This document shows positions 31,499 to 38,599 of a stretch of DNA of 49,908 nucleotides, one piece after another. Within the stretch, counting starts at the first letter, position 1. Each line of letters starts with the position of its first letter. The notes under the pieces were generated by a model that made no database searches, was not told the DNA's origin, and saw only the letters and a list, made by a program, of their open reading frames with translations. The position numbers and the translations under genes were made by a program. The DNA is from Flavobacterium sp. Root935 (GTDB lineage: Bacteria; Bacteroidota; Bacteroidia; Flavobacteriales; Flavobacteriaceae): the NCBI RefSeq assembly GCF_001429295.1, contig NZ_LMJL01000008.1, positions 1,095,142-1,145,049 on the forward strand, written 5' to 3'.

Positions 31499-32932
31499 GT
31501 GGCTACACAAACAAATTATAAAACTGCTTTACAAAACAAAATTTTCGATATTATTTCGAAAGCATCAAAAGAACTTAATGTTGACAGTTACGTTATTGGC
31601 GGATTTGTTCGCGATTTACTTTTAAACCGAGGTTCTAAAAAGGATATTGATGTTGTAGCAGTTGGAAGCGGTATTGAACTGGCTTTGAAAGTGTCTGAAC
31701 TACTTCCTAAAAAACCAAAGGTTCAGGTTTTTAAAACTTACGGAACAGCAATGCTGCGTTTTGAAGATACGGATATCGAATTTGTTGGAGCCCGAAAAGA
31801 ATCTTATAATTTTGACAGCCGAAATCCGATTGTAGAAAACGGAACACTTCAAGACGATCAAAACCGTCGTGATTTTACCATTAATGCTTTGGCTTTATCT
31901 TTAAACGAAAATAATTTTGGTGATCTTTTAGATCCGTTTAATGGTTTGTCCGACTTAGAAAATAAAACAATAAAAACGCCATTGGATCCAGATATTACCT
32001 ATTCTGATGATCCTTTGCGAATGCTGCGCGCGATTCGTTTTGCCACACAATTGAATTTTGAGATTGAAGAAAACTCGCTAAATGCTATCACCAAAAATGC
32101 TGAACGCATTAAAATAATTTCTGGGGAAAGAATAGTAGACGAATTAAATAAAATTCTTTCTACAGATAAACCTTCAGTCGGATTTTTACTTTTATACAAA
32201 ACTGGACTTTTGGATATTATTTTACCTGAATTAACAGCGTTGAATCAGGTAGAGGAAATTGAAGGTCATACGCATAAAAACAACTTTTACCACACGCTTG
32301 AAGTTGTCGATAATATTTGCCCAAATACAGATGATGTTTGGTTACGCTGGTCGGCTTTATTGCATGATATTGGAAAAGCGCCAACAAAACGTTTCACTAA
32401 AAAACAAGGATGGACTTTTCATGGACATGAATTTCTAGGCGGAAAAATGGCTAAGAAAATATTCGAACGTTTACACATGCCTTTGAACCACAAAATGAAA
32501 TTTGTGCAGAAAATGGTTATTATGAGTTCGCGTCCGATTGTTTTGGCGCAGGATATTGTGACCGATAGCGCAGTTCGTCGTTTGGTGTTTGATGCTGGTG
32601 AAGATGTCGAAAATTTAATGACTTTGTGTGAGGCAGATATTACAACCAAAAATCCATCGAAATTCAAAAAATATCACAAGAACTTTGAAATCGTCCGTAA
32701 GAAAATTGTTGAAGTTGAAGAACGCGATCATGTTCGTAATTTCCAGCCGCCAATTTCTGGCGAAGAAATTATGGAAATATTTGATTTAAAACCTTCAAGA
32801 GAAATCGGAATTTTAAAAGAAGCAGTGAAAGAAGCCATTTTAGAAGGAGATATTCCAAATGAATATCAGGCAGCTTATGATTTTGTAATTAAAAGGGCAG
32901 CTAAATTGGGCTTAAAAAAAGTAGAGAAATAA
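31499..32932 (+). CDS. CCA tRNA nucleotidyltransferase with HD domain
   Basis: A 477-residue class II nucleotidyltransferase. The head domain has GGFVRDLLLNRG near residue 34 and the metal-binding pair DIDVVAVG near 54. The RRDFTINALAL segment near 121 and DDPLRMLRAIRFA near 165 are characteristic. An HD domain follows (HTHKNNFYHTLEV near 257 and HDIGKAPTKR near 289). These enzymes build or repair the CCA end of tRNAs; the HD part gives phosphatase or phosphodiesterase activity in some. The GTG is the only suitable start: the nearby ATG at 31470 is out of frame. Confidence 0.93.
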   Translation: MATQTNYKTALQNKIFDIISKASKELNVDSYVIGGFVRDLLLNRGSKKDIDVVAVGSGIELALKVSELLPKKPKVQVFKTYGTAMLRFEDTDIEFVGARKESYNFDSRNPIVENGTLQDDQNRRDFTINALALSLNENNFGDLLDPFNGLSDLENKTIKTPLDPDITYSDDPLRMLRAIRFATQLNFEIEENSLNAITKNAERIKIISGERIVDELNKILSTDKPSVGFLLLYKTGLLDIILPELTALNQVEEIEGHTHKNNFYHTLEVVDNICPNTDDVWLRWSALLHDIGKAPTKRFTKKQGWTFHGHEFLGGKMAKKIFERLHMPLNHKMKFVQKMVIMSSRPIVLAQDIVTDSAVRRLVFDAGEDVENLMTLCEADITTKNPSKFKKYHKNFEIVRKKIVEVEERDHVRNFQPPISGEEIMEIFDLKPSREIGILKEAVKEAILEGDIPNEYQAAYDFVIKRAAKLGLKKVEK

Positions 32933-32946
32933 GTACTATTTATAAA

Positions 32947-33972
32947 ATGAAAAAAGAGAATAAATCAGTAATCATTTGGTTACTATCGGGCTGTGTTTTA
33001 TTGTTTTTAATGGTTGTCGTGGGCGGAATCACACGTTTGACCAATTCAGGTTTATCAATGACTGACTGGCATTTGGTAACGGATACTTTCCCGCCATTGT
33101 CAGAAGCAAAATGGAATGAAGCTTTTGAACAATACAAGAAATTTCCTGAGTATCAAAAAATCAATATTCATAACGATTTTCAATTAGCAGATTATAAATT
33201 CATTTATTTCTGGGAGTGGTTTCACCGTTTCATCGGTCGTATTATTGGATTGGTTTTCTTTGTCCCATTTGTTTATTTCTTAATTAGAAAAAAACTGGAT
33301 CGCGCAACCATCAAAAAATGTGTCATTCTTTTGGCGATGGGAGGTTTCCAAGGATTTTTAGGATGGTTTATGGTGAGAAGCGGTTTGATTGATAATCCAG
33401 ATGTGAGTCATTTTAGACTTTCATTACACTTAACTTTTGCTTTCATCACTTTTGCTTATACACTTTGGGTCGCTTTAGATTTAATCTATCCTGAAAAAAA
33501 CAGCAGAATCAATATTCCGTTACGAAACATTGGGCGATTTGCTTTAGTGGCTTTACTAATCCAAATTATTTATGGCGGATTTGTTGCTGGATTAAATGCT
33601 GGATTAATTCACAATCACTGGCCCTTAATGAGCGACGGGCAATTTATTCATGATTCGGTTTACATCGAACAGCCAACATTAATTAAAAATCTTATTGAAG
33701 GAAAAAGCGGTGTTCAGTTTGTGCATAGAACTTTTGCTTATGTTGTTGTAGCTTTTATTTTGTTCTTATATTACAGAAGTACAAAAATTTCGCTGACAAA
33801 CACACAATCTAACGGAATCAAAACTCTTGTAGTTTTTGTTTTCATCCAATTTTTACTTGGAGTTTTCACATTATTATACAGCGTTCCATTGGCTTTAGGA
33901 TTAATTCACCAGATTATGGCATTTTTCCTTTTAAGCGCTATGACTTTTACGCTGCACCGACTGAGCAAATAA
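32947..33972 (+). CDS. ctaA: COX15/CtaA-family haem A synthase
   Basis: A 341-residue membrane protein with about eight helices in two four-helix halves. Haem-ligand histidines appear in FWEWFHRFIGR near residue 82 and VQFVHRTFAYVV near 257, with further His in HNHWPLM and LIHQIMAF. The N-terminal GGITRLTNSGLSMTDWH near 27 is highly conserved. It converts haem O to haem A for the aa3-type oxidase, so this organism has a haem-copper oxidase elsewhere besides the bd oxidase here. It begins 14 bp after the previous gene and probably shares its transcript. Confidence 0.95.
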   Translation: MKKENKSVIIWLLSGCVLLFLMVVVGGITRLTNSGLSMTDWHLVTDTFPPLSEAKWNEAFEQYKKFPEYQKINIHNDFQLADYKFIYFWEWFHRFIGRIIGLVFFVPFVYFLIRKKLDRATIKKCVILLAMGGFQGFLGWFMVRSGLIDNPDVSHFRLSLHLTFAFITFAYTLWVALDLIYPEKNSRINIPLRNIGRFALVALLIQIIYGGFVAGLNAGLIHNHWPLMSDGQFIHDSVYIEQPTLIKNLIEGKSGVQFVHRTFAYVVVAFILFLYYRSTKISLTNTQSNGIKTLVVFVFIQFLLGVFTLLYSVPLALGLIHQIMAFFLLSAMTFTLHRLSK

Positions 33973-34008
33973 CTCATTTTATGTAAACTAAAAAGAGCCG
34001 AATTGAAC

Positions 34009-34046
34009 TGCCCCCAAAAAGTTAGACACTATTTGGGGGCATTTTT
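34009..34046 (+). terminator. Terminator after ctaA, resembling an insertion-sequence end
   Basis: TGCCCCCAAA (34009-34018) pairs with TTTGGGGGCA (34032-34041), 13-nt loop, then five T residues. The left side, TGAACTGCCCCCAAAAAGTT with AGACACT, resembles the terminal inverted repeat of IS3-type elements. No transposase is present, so this may be a solo end adopted as a terminator. Confidence 0.7.
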
Positions 34047-34107
34047 ATGGAATAGATTTAATTCGAATGAATTATAATCTGTTGAAATCTATTTTAAAGT
34101 AAAAGTT

Positions 34108-34872
34108 TTATGCCAGCCAAGATTTAAAATCCTGCACTTTTTCTCGGCTTACAATAACCTCATCTTCTCTGTAAGTTGGTAAAATAACTTTTAGACGAGA
34201 ATTGGTATACACCTGAATTTCTTTAATAGCTTTTAACGGCACAATAAATTTTCTGCTTACGCGAAAGAAATCTTTCTTGTCTAATTCCTGCTCCAGGATT
34301 TCTAAAGTCGAATCGATTAAATAATCACGATTTTCGTAAGTATGAATGTATGTTCCTTTATTTTCACTAAAAAAGCATTCTATTTCTTCTGTAGTAATGA
34401 CTTTTAAATGCTGTCCAATTTTAACTGTAAACCTCTTTTTGTACGTTTTCTCAAAAGGATTGGAAAGCATTTGGCGAATCTGCTCAAAATCTAATTGCAG
34501 ATTTGAACTTTCTGCTGCTTTTGGCATACGGGTTTTAAACTTCGAAACGGCCACTTCAAGATCATCTTCATCAATTGGTTTTAAAAGATAATCAATGCTG
34601 TTTAATTTAAAAGCCTTTAAAGCATATTCATCATATGCAGTAGTAAAAATAATAGCACTTTTGATGTCAATTTTTTCAAAAATTTCAAAAGACAAACCAT
34701 CTGATAATTGGATATCCAGAAAAATTAAATCTGGATGAGGGTTATTTTCAAACCATTCAACTGATTCTTCAACCGAATGAAGCATCGTCTCTACTTTTAC
34801 ATCTAACTTTTCAAGCTTTCTTTGCAGTAATCTTGCAGCTGGTTTTTCGTCTTCTATAATTAATGTGATCAT
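34108..34872 (-). CDS. LytTR-family response regulator
   Basis: A 254-residue regulator. The receiver domain (about 1-120) has the acidic pair in IIEDEKPA, the phosphorylated Asp53 in LIFLDIQLSDG and the Lys in LLKPIDEDD near 107. A LytTR DNA-binding domain (about 150-254) follows, with VKIGQHLKVITTEEIECFFS near 155 and FFRVSRKFIVPLKAI near 210. It acts with LytS/YehU-type kinases. It is the last gene of an operon starting with an exported protein and a LytS-type kinase, its obvious partner. Target genes are not known. Confidence 0.94.
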   Translation of the reverse strand: MITLIIEDEKPAARLLQRKLEKLDVKVETMLHSVEESVEWFENNPHPDLIFLDIQLSDGLSFEIFEKIDIKSAIIFTTAYDEYALKAFKLNSIDYLLKPIDEDDLEVAVSKFKTRMPKAAESSNLQLDFEQIRQMLSNPFEKTYKKRFTVKIGQHLKVITTEEIECFFSENKGTYIHTYENRDYLIDSTLEILEQELDKKDFFRVSRKFIVPLKAIKEIQVYTNSRLKVILPTYREDEVIVSREKVQDFKSWLA

Positions 34873-34910
34873 TTACTATAATGTAAAATTTGAAAAAAAT
34901 TAATTCAAAG

Positions 34911-35279
34911 TTACTCCCATTTTTTTTTATTCGCAGCGTCTTCTTCCATGTATTTTCGAATTTTCTTTTCCTCCCAGTTATCACTAAAAAAATAATCGCC
35001 GCTAAAAACAAGGAAAGCGTGAATTAAAAGTGCTATTCCCCATGAAAATGCTGTTGAGTAAGTATGCCACTCAAATAGACCACTTTGTCTAAATTCGCTG
35101 CCTATAAAATTTTTATTCAAACTTAAAAATATAATAATTACATTAACAATAATGTAAACTTTTAAATGTGAGTAAAAGCCTTTAATTTTCTTTACTTTCC
35201 TATACGCCTTATTATAACGTTCATCAGTGTTAAAATCCTGCCCGTATTCTTCGTACATATGTCTTCTTAATCGTCCCAT
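34911..35279 (-). CDS. 2TM-domain membrane protein, copy 4
   Basis: About 122 residues with a polar head, the 2TM signature RKVKKIKGFYSHLKVY, two membrane helices (about 45-60 and 78-97) separated by an unusually long loop, and the tail DNWEEKKIRKYMEE ending in KKWE. Starting at the ATG at 35279 avoids overlap with the upstream gene; an in-frame ATG at 35306 would add nine residues and overlap by 10 bp. Family 2TM (PF13239) has no known function. It is one of four free copies between kinase and regulator. Confidence 0.8.
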   Translation of the reverse strand: MGRLRRHMYEEYGQDFNTDERYNKAYRKVKKIKGFYSHLKVYIIVNVIIIFLSLNKNFIGSEFRQSGLFEWHTYSTAFSWGIALLIHAFLVFSGDYFFSDNWEEKKIRKYMEEDAANKKKWE

Positions 35280-35296
35280 TTTTTTATCTTTTAATA

Positions 35297-35602
35297 TTAT
35301 TTCCACTTATTTTTGTTCTGTTTTTCCTTCTCCATAAATTCTTTGATTTTTCTTTCTTCCCATTCTTTTCCTAAAGTTGGGAAAACTTCAAAAACTTTCA
35401 ATCCGTGAAAAACGACCCCTACTCCCCACCATAATAAAGGCCAGAAAAACCATAAATATTGGGGTGATGTATATAAATTGATGAAAATCAGAATCGCATT
35501 TACCAATACATAGGCAACAAGATTTCCATAAAATCCTTTGATATTTTCAACTTTTTTTCTTGCTTGAATGTATCTTTCTTCTTCGTTATAATTCATTTCC
35601 AT
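35297..35602 (-). CDS. 2TM-domain membrane protein, copy 3
   Basis: A 101-residue protein: MEMNYNEEERYIQARKKVEN head, IKGFYGNLVAYVLVN entering helix one, a PQYLWFFWPLLWW turn, helix two with HGLKVF, and a charged tail WEERKIKEFMEKEK ending KNKWK. Starting at the ATG at 35602 gives the same ME-start as its paralogues and lies 2 bp from the upstream stop; four more codons to 35614 are possible. It closely resembles copy 1 and the kinase tail. Confidence 0.85.
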   Translation of the reverse strand: MEMNYNEEERYIQARKKVENIKGFYGNLVAYVLVNAILIFINLYTSPQYLWFFWPLLWWGVGVVFHGLKVFEVFPTLGKEWEERKIKEFMEKEKQNKNKWK

Positions 35603-35604
35603 GA

Positions 35605-35934
35605 CTACTCCCATTTTTGTTTTTTATTTCTTCTCTCTAAAATACTTTTTACTTTACGTGCTTCCCAATCTTCATCAAAAATCTTAAAAGAAGCAAATAC
35701 ATCTATTGCTGAGCCAATGACTACCGCAGCCCACAAAATCATAATTACACCATTTAACAAATTAATCGGGAATACATTTAGCGGCAGTTCGGTGTATTCT
35801 TTTAAAAGGTAAAGTATTAGAATGATGGTGTAAATAAATAACTGTTTGTAAAAGGATTTAAGTTTAATAACTTTCCGACTTGCTAATTTCTGTAATTCAG
35901 ATTGTTCTTTATCAAAATCAAATTTTGTTTCCAT
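35605..35934 (-). CDS. 2TM-domain membrane protein, copy 2 (divergent)
   Basis: A 109-residue protein with the family frame but the most changed sequence. The head is METKFDFDKEQSELQKLASR, then VIKLKSFYKQLFIY, two helices, and the tail FDEDWEARKVKSILERRN ending KQKWE. It lacks the SPGYLWF turn and the MHGLKVF end of helix two found in copies 1, 3 and the kinase. It starts 1 bp after the upstream stop, so translation is coupled. A distinct partner or an inhibitory role is possible but unsupported. Confidence 0.82.
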   Translation of the reverse strand: METKFDFDKEQSELQKLASRKVIKLKSFYKQLFIYTIILILYLLKEYTELPLNVFPINLLNGVIMILWAAVVIGSAIDVFASFKIFDEDWEARKVKSILERRNKKQKWE

Positions 35935-35935
35935 A

Positions 35936-36238
35936 TTACTCCCAAGTTTTTCTAATTTTTTCTTTCTCTAGAATTTCTCTAATTTTTCTTTCTTCCCATT
36001 TTTTATTGAAAAAAGGCGGCAGGCTGAAAACTTTTAATCCGTGCATAATAAGAGCCATTCCCCATCCCATCAAGCACCATAAAAACCACAAATATCCTGG
36101 AGAAGTCATCAGATTTACCACAATCACAATTGGATTAGTTAGAAGATAAACTGTCAAATGCTCGTAAAACTCTTTTATTTCTTTTACTCTTTTCTGAGCA
36201 TCATAATAACGTTCTGCTTCTGTAAAATCTTTTTCCAT
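35936..36238 (-). CDS. 2TM-domain membrane protein, copy 1
   Basis: A 100-residue protein: head MEKDFTEAERYYDAQKRVKE, IKEFYEHLTVYLLTN, helix one, turn SPGYLWFLWCLMGWG, helix two with MHGLKVF, and tail KKWEERKIREILEKEKI ending KTWE. It is the nearest relative of the 2TM module fused to the adjacent kinase: nearly the same tail and same turn. It begins 2 bp after the kinase stop. Two helices with both ends cytoplasmic are predicted. Confidence 0.87.
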   Translation of the reverse strand: MEKDFTEAERYYDAQKRVKEIKEFYEHLTVYLLTNPIVIVVNLMTSPGYLWFLWCLMGWGMALIMHGLKVFSLPPFFNKKWEERKIREILEKEKIRKTWE

Positions 36239-36240
36239 GA

Positions 36241-37599
36241 TTATTTCCAGGTTTTTTGTTTGTTTTCTCTTTCTAGAATCTCTCTAATTTTTCTTTCCTC
36301 CCAATCTGAACTATAACCAAATACCTTAAAAGCGTGCATCGTAATTCCAAATCCCCAGCCTAAAGCAGAAAACCAAAACCATTGAAATCCAGGTGAAAAT
36401 CTAAGATTGATAAAAACTAAAAGCGGAATCACACAACAGTATGAAATTATATTTGCATAAAATCCCTTTAATTCCTCAACTCTTTTTTTGGCTCTATAAT
36501 AAGCTTTCGCTTCATCATTATAATCTGCATTTGTTTCCATAACACTAACTTGTTTTGTTAAAATTGGAATTTTAACCGTAAAATTTTTCTCGTCCTGCTC
36601 CACCTTCACTTTCCTATCGGTTATAATTCCGTAACGGTTTACGATATTCTGCAGTCCAACACCTTGTCTGTCCTGCAGCACTTCTTTCTTCTGAAGATCA
36701 TTTTGAATAGCCAAATAATCTTTATCAATAAATATTCGAATATGAAGTGGTTTCTGTTCGCTTACCACATTATGCTTAACTGTATTTTCAAGCAAAAGCT
36801 GTAAGGAAAGCGGCACCACTTTAGCATCTGGATTTATGTCTTCTGTTGGCAATTCGTAAAACAAGCTGTTTTCGAAACGCATTTTCAACAAATTCATATA
36901 GGTTTTCGCAAATGATAATTCGTCTTCAACCGAAACCAATTCTTTATCTTTTTGTTCTAAAACATATCTGTAAATTTTAGATAAAGAAGTCGTAAACCGC
37001 TGTGCATTATCTGGATTTTCTTCGATCAATGAACTTAAAACATTCAAGCTGTTAAAAAGAAAATGCGGATCAATTTGATTTTTTAAGCTTTCGAATTTAG
37101 CATTTGCTGTTCCTGCAATGATTTTCTGTTGTGTTATTTCAAATTTTGAAGCCCTTTTCCATTTTACCATAAAACTTCTAGCCTGCATAAAAGTCGAAAC
37201 TCCTAATGATAAAATGATGTAGAAAAGATGCACCCATAACATTCTTGCTCCAAAAAACACATCTAAAGTTACATGTTGCACGACAACGAAAATAAAATAG
37301 TTTATTCCTAAAACAACTGGAACCGTATATAAAACGGTTATTAAGATTCCGTAATAAACTCTCAGATTGGTTTGTTCCAGCCAATCCCATTTTTTATCTA
37401 GAAAAACATTGATAAATCCGTTACCGAAACCCAATCCAAAAGAATAAAGACAGCTTATAAAAAAGGTTAAAAGAACGTTTCTAATATTTAGATCATCTCC
37501 TAAACAAGCTGAAAATATTATCGCAAATACCATTGCAATCTTGAAACATGCTATAGTTCCACCTTTTAAATCAGAAAAAACAGTTCCATCATCTTTCAT
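36241..37599 (-). CDS. LytS-type sensor histidine kinase fused to a 2TM domain
   Basis: A 452-residue protein. Residues 15-140 hold about four membrane helices. A His_kinase box follows, NQIDPHFLFNSLN with His179, then an ATPase domain with N-box LLLENTVKHN near 266 and G-box GVGLQNIVNRYG near 315. At Met354 a complete 2TM module begins (METNADYNDEAKAYYRAKKR), ending WEERKIREILERENKQKTWK. The module is 99 residues, like the free copies that follow it. This type autophosphorylates and signals to LytTR regulators such as the one at 34108. The ligand is unknown. Confidence 0.92.
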   Translation of the reverse strand: MKDDGTVFSDLKGGTIACFKIAMVFAIIFSACLGDDLNIRNVLLTFFISCLYSFGLGFGNGFINVFLDKKWDWLEQTNLRVYYGILITVLYTVPVVLGINYFIFVVVQHVTLDVFFGARMLWVHLFYIILSLGVSTFMQARSFMVKWKRASKFEITQQKIIAGTANAKFESLKNQIDPHFLFNSLNVLSSLIEENPDNAQRFTTSLSKIYRYVLEQKDKELVSVEDELSFAKTYMNLLKMRFENSLFYELPTEDINPDAKVVPLSLQLLLENTVKHNVVSEQKPLHIRIFIDKDYLAIQNDLQKKEVLQDRQGVGLQNIVNRYGIITDRKVKVEQDEKNFTVKIPILTKQVSVMETNADYNDEAKAYYRAKKRVEELKGFYANIISYCCVIPLLVFINLRFSPGFQWFWFSALGWGFGITMHAFKVFGYSSDWEERKIREILERENKQKTWK

Positions 37600-37625
37600 A
37601 TAATCAGCTTAGTTTAATATTTTTA

Positions 37626-38246
37626 TTATTTACAAGTTTTTTGAACTTCAAGAGCTCTTTCTAACCCCCATTTTGGAGAAAAAGGAGTTTCTGGTTTAAA
37701 AGTACCAAAAAGTTCAATAGCTTTATCAACTTGTACACATAAAGGTTTTGTGTCAACTCCTGTCCATTTTGCGCCTCCTAATTGATAGTCAGCTTCTCCA
37801 AAAACTGCTCTTGGATTGTTTGGGTTAAGTGCTTTAGCTTTCGCGTAAGCTTCCATAACTTTTCCAGAATATTTCATTCCGTTTGTCATTGGGTCTGCTA
37901 CAACATATCCTGTATAAATTAGCGCTTGCAATACATATAATTCTGAGTTACTTTGATCTTTTATCAATTCAATATCTAATGCATCCTGAGCTTTGGTTAA
38001 TAACAAATCGATTTTTGTTTTATCTTTTTCTGTAAAAACAGATAATGTGTTTACCAAACCTACATAGTAATTAGGAAGCCAGCTTGTTTTTTCAGCCGCT
38101 GCGATTCTTTCAAACATTGCAGAAGCATCTGCATTTTTGCCTTCTTTCCAAAGCCCGAAAGCTTTAGTCATTCCTTGTTCAAATTGTGTTTGTGCAGATA
38201 ATAAACTGCAGATAAATAATGTAATAACGGTGATAATTTTGGTCAT
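37626..38246 (-). CDS. Exported TPR-like protein
   Basis: A 206-residue protein with a signal peptide (hydrophobic 4-17, cleavage after LLSAQ near 19). The mature part is helical, with TPR-like pairs: FEQGMTKAFGLWKEGKNADA near 22 and a repeat around AYAKAKALNPNNPRAVFGEA near 137. Two cysteines occur near the C-terminus (residues about 176 and 205). It is 26 bp upstream of the kinase on the same strand, so it is likely the first gene of the signalling operon. It may be a periplasmic input or output protein. No specific function is recognised. Confidence 0.78.
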   Translation of the reverse strand: MTKIITVITLFICSLLSAQTQFEQGMTKAFGLWKEGKNADASAMFERIAAAEKTSWLPNYYVGLVNTLSVFTEKDKTKIDLLLTKAQDALDIELIKDQSNSELYVLQALIYTGYVVADPMTNGMKYSGKVMEAYAKAKALNPNNPRAVFGEADYQLGGAKWTGVDTKPLCVQVDKAIELFGTFKPETPFSPKWGLERALEVQKTCK

Positions 38247-38332
38247 GATTTCTTTTTTTTAAAGTTTATAAGTTATTATGATTCTGGTATTCTAAGTTTT
38301 TTTTATTGATGATTAAAACTCTTTTTTTTAAG

Positions 38333-38431
38333 GTTCAAAGATTTAGGGCTGCAAAGGGACAAAGGTTTGGTTTTTTATATTGTTACTATTTTTAAAACTT
38401 TGAACCTTTGTCACTTTGCTTCTTTGTTCCT
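38333..38431. repeat. CAAAG inverted heptad array
   Basis: The left arm has GGTTCAAAG, GCTGCAAAGG and GACAAAGGTTT. The right arm has AAACTTTGAACCTTTGTCAC followed by TTTGCTTCTTTG. The arms are separated by about 30 bp. It uses a third word but the same design as the other arrays. Confidence 0.7.
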
Positions 38432-38523
38432 TTCTAATTTATACTTCAAAAGTATTACGGATTTTACTCTTTTAAAATTAAATGATACTGAGTTGTTGAT
38501 TTTTGATGATGAATTGTTTTTTT

Positions 38524-38598
38524 TGAGATTCTGAGGTTCTAAGTGACTAAGACTCTAAGTTTTTCTTAGCAACTTAGAATCTCAGAACCTTAGCATCT
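38524..38598. repeat. TTCTAAG inverted heptad array
   Basis: GAGATTCTGAGGTTCTAAG at the left faces CTTAGAATCTCAGAACCTTAG at the right, with further TAAG words and a TTTTT turn near 38560. It adjoins the stop codon of the TonB receptor. Confidence 0.75.
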
Positions 38599-38599
38599 T

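Larger units (their letters stand above)
38247..38599. other. 353-bp gap with two inverted heptad arrays
   Basis: No gene is supported. It holds a CAAAG-type inverted array (38333-38431) and a TTCTAAG-type hairpin array (38524-38598). The upstream region of the exported TPR gene (38247-38330) shows no clear TAnnTTTG box. Confidence 0.6.
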
